Shown in pieces: positions 60,034 through 64,000 of a DNA stretch of 64,000 nucleotides. Below the pieces are notes generated by a model. The model was not told the DNA's origin. It saw only the letters and a list, made by a program, of their open reading frames with translations, and ran no database searches. How positions within the stretch are numbered: the stretch's first letter is position 1; each line of letters opens with the position of its first letter. The stretch covers positions 1-64,000 of the forward strand of contig JACJZI010000009.1 of the NCBI GenBank assembly GCA_020635655.1, given 5' to 3'. The position numbers and the translations under genes were made by a program. Source of the DNA: Flavobacteriales bacterium. GTDB taxonomy: Bacteria > Bacteroidota > Bacteroidia > Flavobacteriales_F > PHOS-HE28.

Positions 60034-62697
60034 TCAATCGTCCAGGGTGCGCTTGACCTCGACCATCTCGAACGCCTCGATGTGGTCGCCCACTTTGATA
60101 TCGTTGAACTTCTCGACGTTGAGGCCGCATTCGTAGCCGTGCGTCACCTCCTTCACATCGTCCTTGAACCGTTTCAATGAGCCGAGGTCGCCGGTGTAGA
60201 TCACGATGCCATCGCGGATCACCCGCACCTTGTTGTTCCGTGTGATCTTGCCGTCGAGCACGAAGCAGCCGGCCACGGTGCCCACCTTGCTGATCTTGAA
60301 GGTCTCGCGCACCTCGGCGGTGCCCACGACCTTCTCCACCTCCTTGGGGGCGAGCATGCCTTCCATGGCCTGCTTGATCTCCTCGATGGCGTCGTAGATG
60401 ATGGAATAGAGCCGGATGTCGATCTCCTCGTTCTCGGCCAGCTTGCGTGCACCCGGCGTGGGTCGCACCTGGAAGCCGATGATGATGGCGTCGGAGGCGG
60501 TGGCCAGCAGCACGTCGCTCTCGGCGATCGGTCCCACGGCCTTGTGGATCACGTTCACCTTGATCTGTTCGGTGCTGAGCTTGAGCAACGAATCCGTCAG
60601 CGCCTCTACGGAGCCGTCGACGTCGCCCTTGACGATCACATTGAGTTCCTTGAAATCGCCGATCGCCAGACGACGGCCGATCTCGTCGAGCGTGATGTGC
60701 TTGTGGGTACGGATACCCTGCTCGCGCTGCAGCTGCTGACGGCGCGTGGCGATAGTACGGGCCTCCCGTTCATCCTCGAACACGTAGAAATGGTCGCCGG
60801 CGTTGGGTGCGCCGTCGAGGCCCAGAATGGATGCGGGAGCGCTGGGTCCCGCCTCCTGGATCGCCTGGCCACGTTCATTGAACATGTTCCGAACGCGGCC
60901 GCTGAACTGGCCCGCGAGGAGCACATCGCCGCGGCGCAGCGTGCCGCCCTCCACCAACAGGGTGGTCACATAACCACGGCCCTGTTCCAGGGTGCTCTCG
61001 ATCACGACACCTGTGGCGCGCTTGTCGGGATCGGCCTTCAGGTCCAGCAGATCGGCCTCCAGCAGCACTTTTTCCAGAAGCTGGTCAACTCCGGTACCCT
61101 TCTTGGCGCTGATCTCCTGGCTCTGGAACTTGCCGCCCCACTCCTCCACCAGGATGTTCATCTGGCTCAACTCCTCACGGATCTTGTCGGGGTTGGCCCC
61201 TTCCTTGTCGATCTTGTTGAGCGCGAAGACCATGGGCACACCGGCCGCCTGGGCGTGGTTGATCGCCTCGCGCGTCTGCGGCATCACACTGTCATCTGCG
61301 GATATCACGATGATCGCGATGTCGGTGATCTGCGCACCACGGGCGCGCATGGCCGTGAAGGCCTCGTGCCCCGGTGTATCGAGAAAGGTGATGTGCTTCC
61401 CATTGGCGAGCATCACGCTGTAGGCACCGATGTGCTGGGTGATGCCGCCGGCCTCTCCAGCCACCACATTGGCGTTGCGGACGTAGTCGAGCAGTGAGGT
61501 CTTCCCATGGTCCACGTGGCCCATGACGGTGACGATGGGCGGACGTGCGGTGAGCCTTTCGGGATCATCCTCCTCCACCGGAATGGTCTCCTGCACTTCA
61601 GCGCCGACGAATTCGACCTTGAAGCCGTACTCATCCGCGATCACCGAAAGGGTCTCCGCGTCCAATCGCTGGTTGATGCTGACCATCATGCCAAGACTGA
61701 AGCAGGCCTTGATGATGTCCGTGACGGGTACGCCCATCATGGAAGCCAGTTCGGATGCGGTGACGAACTCGGTGACCTTGAGGGTCTTGCCGGCCAGTTC
61801 GCGCGCCGCCTGCTCCTCCTCCATCCGCTGGTAGCGTTTGTCACGCTTGTCACGACGCATCTTCGACCCGCGGCTCTTGCCGCCCCCTGTCAGGCGCGCG
61901 AGCGTCTCGCTCACCTTCTTCTTCACCGCGTTCTCGTCCAGTTCACCAGGCCGTCCACCACGACCCGGCTCGCGCTGCTCCTGTTGCACGGCACGGTCGA
62001 TGTTCACACGGCCCGGCTTCACGATACGTTTCCGGCGCCCCCGGCGCTCCTCGCCCGAACGATCGGCGGGCTTGCGTTCGCGTTCGACCGGCAGTTCGAT
62101 CTTGCCCACGGTCTTTGGGCCGGACAGCTTTTCCGCCTTGGCGCGGATCAGTTCCGGTTCCGCTGGCTTCTCCGCGGCCGGTGGGGCCTCCGGGGCCTTT
62201 TCGGCCTCTTCCTTCGGCGCTTCCGCGGCTGCTGGGGGTTCCGTTCCCGCCACCGGTTCCTTTCCCTTCTTCCCCTTGTCCAGGTCGATCTTGTCCAGGA
62301 CCTTCACCGAGGGTTTTTCGACCTTGGCCTTGATCACCTCCGGCTCCGTTCCCGGAGCAGGGGGTGCCGGCACCTCATCGGTGGGTGCCACGTTGTGGAT
62401 CAGGACCACCTCGCCGTCACCCTTGGGCTTGGCGGCGTTCTCCTTGGCCGCATCCGCCAGTGAGATGGTCTCCCGCTCCTGACGTTGCTGCACGGTCTGC
62501 TGGCTGAGCTGTTTCTCCTTCCGGTCCTTGCCGAACTCGTCCAACAGCAGTGCATAGAGGTCCGCCGGGATCTTGGTGTTCGGGTTGGTGTCCACCGGGT
62601 GTCCCTTCTTCTCCAGGAACTCCACGACGGTGTGGACACCGAGATTGAACTCGCGTGCCACCTTGCTCAGTCTTACGCCTTTGTCCGTGCCGCTCAT
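60034..62697 (-). CDS. infB: translation initiation factor IF-2
   Basis: An 887-residue GTPase that brings initiator tRNA to the 30S subunit and joins the subunits. N-terminal half: IF-2 N-terminal helices (VRLSKVAREFNLGVHTVVEFLEKKGHPV) and a long charged, Ala/Glu/Pro-rich linker. The G domain has VTVMGHVDHGKTSLLDYVR, DTPGHEAF and NKIDKEGANPDKIREEL. The C-terminal domains end VEVKRTLDD. Length is usual for Bacteroidota. It follows nusA by 45 bp in the standard rimP-nusA-infB operon order. Confidence 0.98.
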   Translation of the reverse strand: MSGTDKGVRLSKVAREFNLGVHTVVEFLEKKGHPVDTNPNTKIPADLYALLLDEFGKDRKEKQLSQQTVQQRQERETISLADAAKENAAKPKGDGEVVLIHNVAPTDEVPAPPAPGTEPEVIKAKVEKPSVKVLDKIDLDKGKKGKEPVAGTEPPAAAEAPKEEAEKAPEAPPAAEKPAEPELIRAKAEKLSGPKTVGKIELPVERERKPADRSGEERRGRRKRIVKPGRVNIDRAVQQEQREPGRGGRPGELDENAVKKKVSETLARLTGGGKSRGSKMRRDKRDKRYQRMEEEQAARELAGKTLKVTEFVTASELASMMGVPVTDIIKACFSLGMMVSINQRLDAETLSVIADEYGFKVEFVGAEVQETIPVEEDDPERLTARPPIVTVMGHVDHGKTSLLDYVRNANVVAGEAGGITQHIGAYSVMLANGKHITFLDTPGHEAFTAMRARGAQITDIAIIVISADDSVMPQTREAINHAQAAGVPMVFALNKIDKEGANPDKIREELSQMNILVEEWGGKFQSQEISAKKGTGVDQLLEKVLLEADLLDLKADPDKRATGVVIESTLEQGRGYVTTLLVEGGTLRRGDVLLAGQFSGRVRNMFNERGQAIQEAGPSAPASILGLDGAPNAGDHFYVFEDEREARTIATRRQQLQREQGIRTHKHITLDEIGRRLAIGDFKELNVIVKGDVDGSVEALTDSLLKLSTEQIKVNVIHKAVGPIAESDVLLATASDAIIIGFQVRPTPGARKLAENEEIDIRLYSIIYDAIEEIKQAMEGMLAPKEVEKVVGTAEVRETFKISKVGTVAGCFVLDGKITRNNKVRVIRDGIVIYTGDLGSLKRFKDDVKEVTHGYECGLNVEKFNDIKVGDHIEAFEMVEVKRTLDD

Positions 62698-62742
62698 TCG
62701 GTCCTTTGCAGTTCGTTCTTGGCCCGTCGGTCCAATGCCATT

Positions 62743-63981
62743 CTACCCCTCCAGTTCGGTCTTCAGGATGCGGACCACCTCCGAGATGGTCTCTTCCTCC
62801 AGGTCCGTCCGTTTGACCAGCTCCTCCACGGGGATGTCCAGCACCGACCGGGCGGTGTCGCATCCGATGGCGCGGAGCTCGTCGATGATCCACTGATCGA
62901 TCTCATCGGCGAACTCACCCAGATCGACGTCGTCGGTCACTTCATCGTTCTCGCGGTACACATCGATCTCGAACCCGGTCAGCTTGCTGGCCAGCTTGAT
63001 GTTGTGACCGCCCTTGCCGATGGCCAGCGCCACCTGGTCGGGTTTCATGTAGACCTCGGCGCGCTTGTTGTCCGTGTCGAGCTTGATGTTGCCGATCTTG
63101 GCGGGGCTCAGTGCCCGTTGGATCAGGAGCTGGTCGTTGCTCGTGTAATTGATCACATCGATGTTCTCGTTGCGCAGCTCGCGCACGATGCCGTGGATGC
63201 GGCTGCCCTTCATGCCGACGCAGGCGCCCACCGGATCGATCCGGTCGTCGTAGCTCTCCACGGCCACTTTGGCGCGCTCCCCGGGTTCCCGCACGATGCG
63301 TTTGATGTTGATCAGACCGTCGTACACTTCGGGCACCTCCTGTTCGAACAGCTTTTCCAGGAACTCGGGCGCGGTGCGGCTGAGGATGACCACGGGCGTG
63401 TTGTTGCGCATCTCCACCTTCCACACCACGGCGCGGACGGTGTCGCCCTTCTTGAAGAAATCGCTCTTGATCTGCTGGTCCTTGGGCAGGATCAGCTCGT
63501 TGCTCTCATCGTCGAGGACCAGGGTCTCGCGTTTCCAGACCTGATAGACCTCGCCGGTGATGATCTCGCCGACCCGTTCCTTGTACTTGTTGTACAGATG
63601 GTCCTTCTCCAACTCCAGGATCCGGCTCTGCAGGTTCTGCTTGAGCGAAAGGATGTTGCGGCGACCGAAGTCGAGGATCTTCACCTCCTGGCTCACCTCC
63701 TCGCCCACCTCGAAATCCGGTTCGATCTTGCGGGCCTCGGACAGGGAGATCTGGGTGTTGTCGTCCTCCAGGTCGTCGTCCTCCACGATCTCGCGGTTCA
63801 GCCAGATCTCCAGGTCGCCCTTGTCGGGGTTGATGATGATGTCGACCTTGGCTTCTTCCCCGAAGCGTTTCTTCACAACGCCGCGGAAAACGTCCTCCAG
63901 GATGCCCATCATGGTCACCCGGTCGATGTTCTTGAGGTCCTTGAACTCGCTGAAGGACTCGATGAGGTTCACGGTGCTCAT
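62743..63981 (-). CDS. nusA: transcription termination/antitermination protein NusA
   Basis: A 412-residue RNA-binding factor that controls pausing, termination and antitermination at RNA polymerase. N-terminal polymerase-binding domain (MSTVNLIESFSEFKDLKNIDRVTMMGILEDVF), then S1 (RVGEIITGEVYQVWK), KH1 and KH2 (VGACVGMKGSRIHGIVRELRNENIDVI; AIGKGGHNIKLASKLTG) and a short C-terminal helical part. It lacks the two acidic repeats of E. coli NusA, as is normal in Bacteroidota. Start at 63981 is the first ATG. It precedes infB. Confidence 0.98.
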   Translation of the reverse strand: MSTVNLIESFSEFKDLKNIDRVTMMGILEDVFRGVVKKRFGEEAKVDIIINPDKGDLEIWLNREIVEDDDLEDDNTQISLSEARKIEPDFEVGEEVSQEVKILDFGRRNILSLKQNLQSRILELEKDHLYNKYKERVGEIITGEVYQVWKRETLVLDDESNELILPKDQQIKSDFFKKGDTVRAVVWKVEMRNNTPVVILSRTAPEFLEKLFEQEVPEVYDGLINIKRIVREPGERAKVAVESYDDRIDPVGACVGMKGSRIHGIVRELRNENIDVINYTSNDQLLIQRALSPAKIGNIKLDTDNKRAEVYMKPDQVALAIGKGGHNIKLASKLTGFEIDVYRENDEVTDDVDLGEFADEIDQWIIDELRAIGCDTARSVLDIPVEELVKRTDLEEETISEVVRILKTELEG

Positions 63982-63988
63982 GGCCCGA

Positions 63989-64000
63989 TCAATTGAACTT
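63989..64000 (-). CDS. rimP: probable last codons of rimP at right edge
   Basis: The minus strand reads KFN then TGA, 7 bp before the nusA ATG. rimP normally precedes nusA, and its proteins often end in such a basic-aromatic tail. Only four codons are visible, so this rests mostly on gene order. Confidence 0.3.
   Translation of the reverse strand, partial: KFN

Overview
The window reads as one contig piece of a GC-rich member of the Bacteroidota, most likely a Flavobacteriales-type lineage. The evidence is the gliding/type IX secretion (T9SS) outer-membrane protein SprA, several secreted proteins with T9SS type A C-terminal sorting domains, DUF6029 and DUF6089 outer-membrane families, an alternative complex III / cytochrome oxidase cluster in the Bacteroidota order, and many upstream boxes that fit the Bacteroidota -7 element TAnnTTTG. 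Shine-Dalgarno sequences are mostly absent. No tRNA, rRNA or CRISPR array was seen.

Region 1 (1-12.5 kb): a copper-type P-ATPase cut by the left edge, a 1313-residue secreted beta-propeller/PKD protein, gatC, plsC and trpS, then a patch of secreted proteins: a decayed T9SS cargo gene, a LamG-T9SS protein, and an M43 metalloprotease-like protein whose catalytic Glu is Leu. A GNAT gene and a short aldehyde dehydrogenase-like gene follow.

Region 2 (12.6-23.3 kb) is accessory and patchy. It holds small ATGA-coupled genes, a ParE-type toxin/antitoxin pair, one broken and one intact dihydrofolate-reductase-like gene, an AT-richer repeat-propeller T9SS protein, a frameshifted aldehyde dehydrogenase flanked by relics of a second copy, DinB, and an AAA ATPase whose promoter is covered by tandem 13-bp palindromes.

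Region 3 (23.2-29.1 kb) is metabolic: deoC, the sulfate-activation operon cysC-cysD-cysN with a four-helix-bundle gene inserted between cysD and cysN inside a perfect 20-bp inverted repeat, then tonB, a VanZ-like gene and gcvH.

Region 4 (29-37 kb) is sprA and ruvA. Region 5 (37-43.9 kb) holds a sirtuin and a block of secreted or outer-membrane proteins rich in thioredoxin-like and Omp28 folds. Region 6 (43.9-58.2 kb) runs on the minus strand from actA through actBCDEF, ctaC and ctaD to ruvB and queG. It is a complete quinol-to-oxygen electron route, apart from oxidase subunits III and IV, which are not here. Region 7 (58.4-64 kb) has a SPOR-like protein, a DUF6089 barrel, infB and nusA.

How it fits together: ActA-F passes electrons from menaquinol to cytochrome c and on to CtaC/CtaD. 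SprA exports the T9SS cargo encoded nearby. CysCDN activates sulfate. DeoC and the aldehyde dehydrogenases, all on the same strand, look like remains of one deoxyribose-degradation operon that has been interrupted. The most unusual signals are the iterated operator on the AAA ATPase, the insertion in cysD/cysN, the paired aldehyde dehydrogenase relics, the dead M43 protease, and the SD-hairpin/uORF leader in front of actA.
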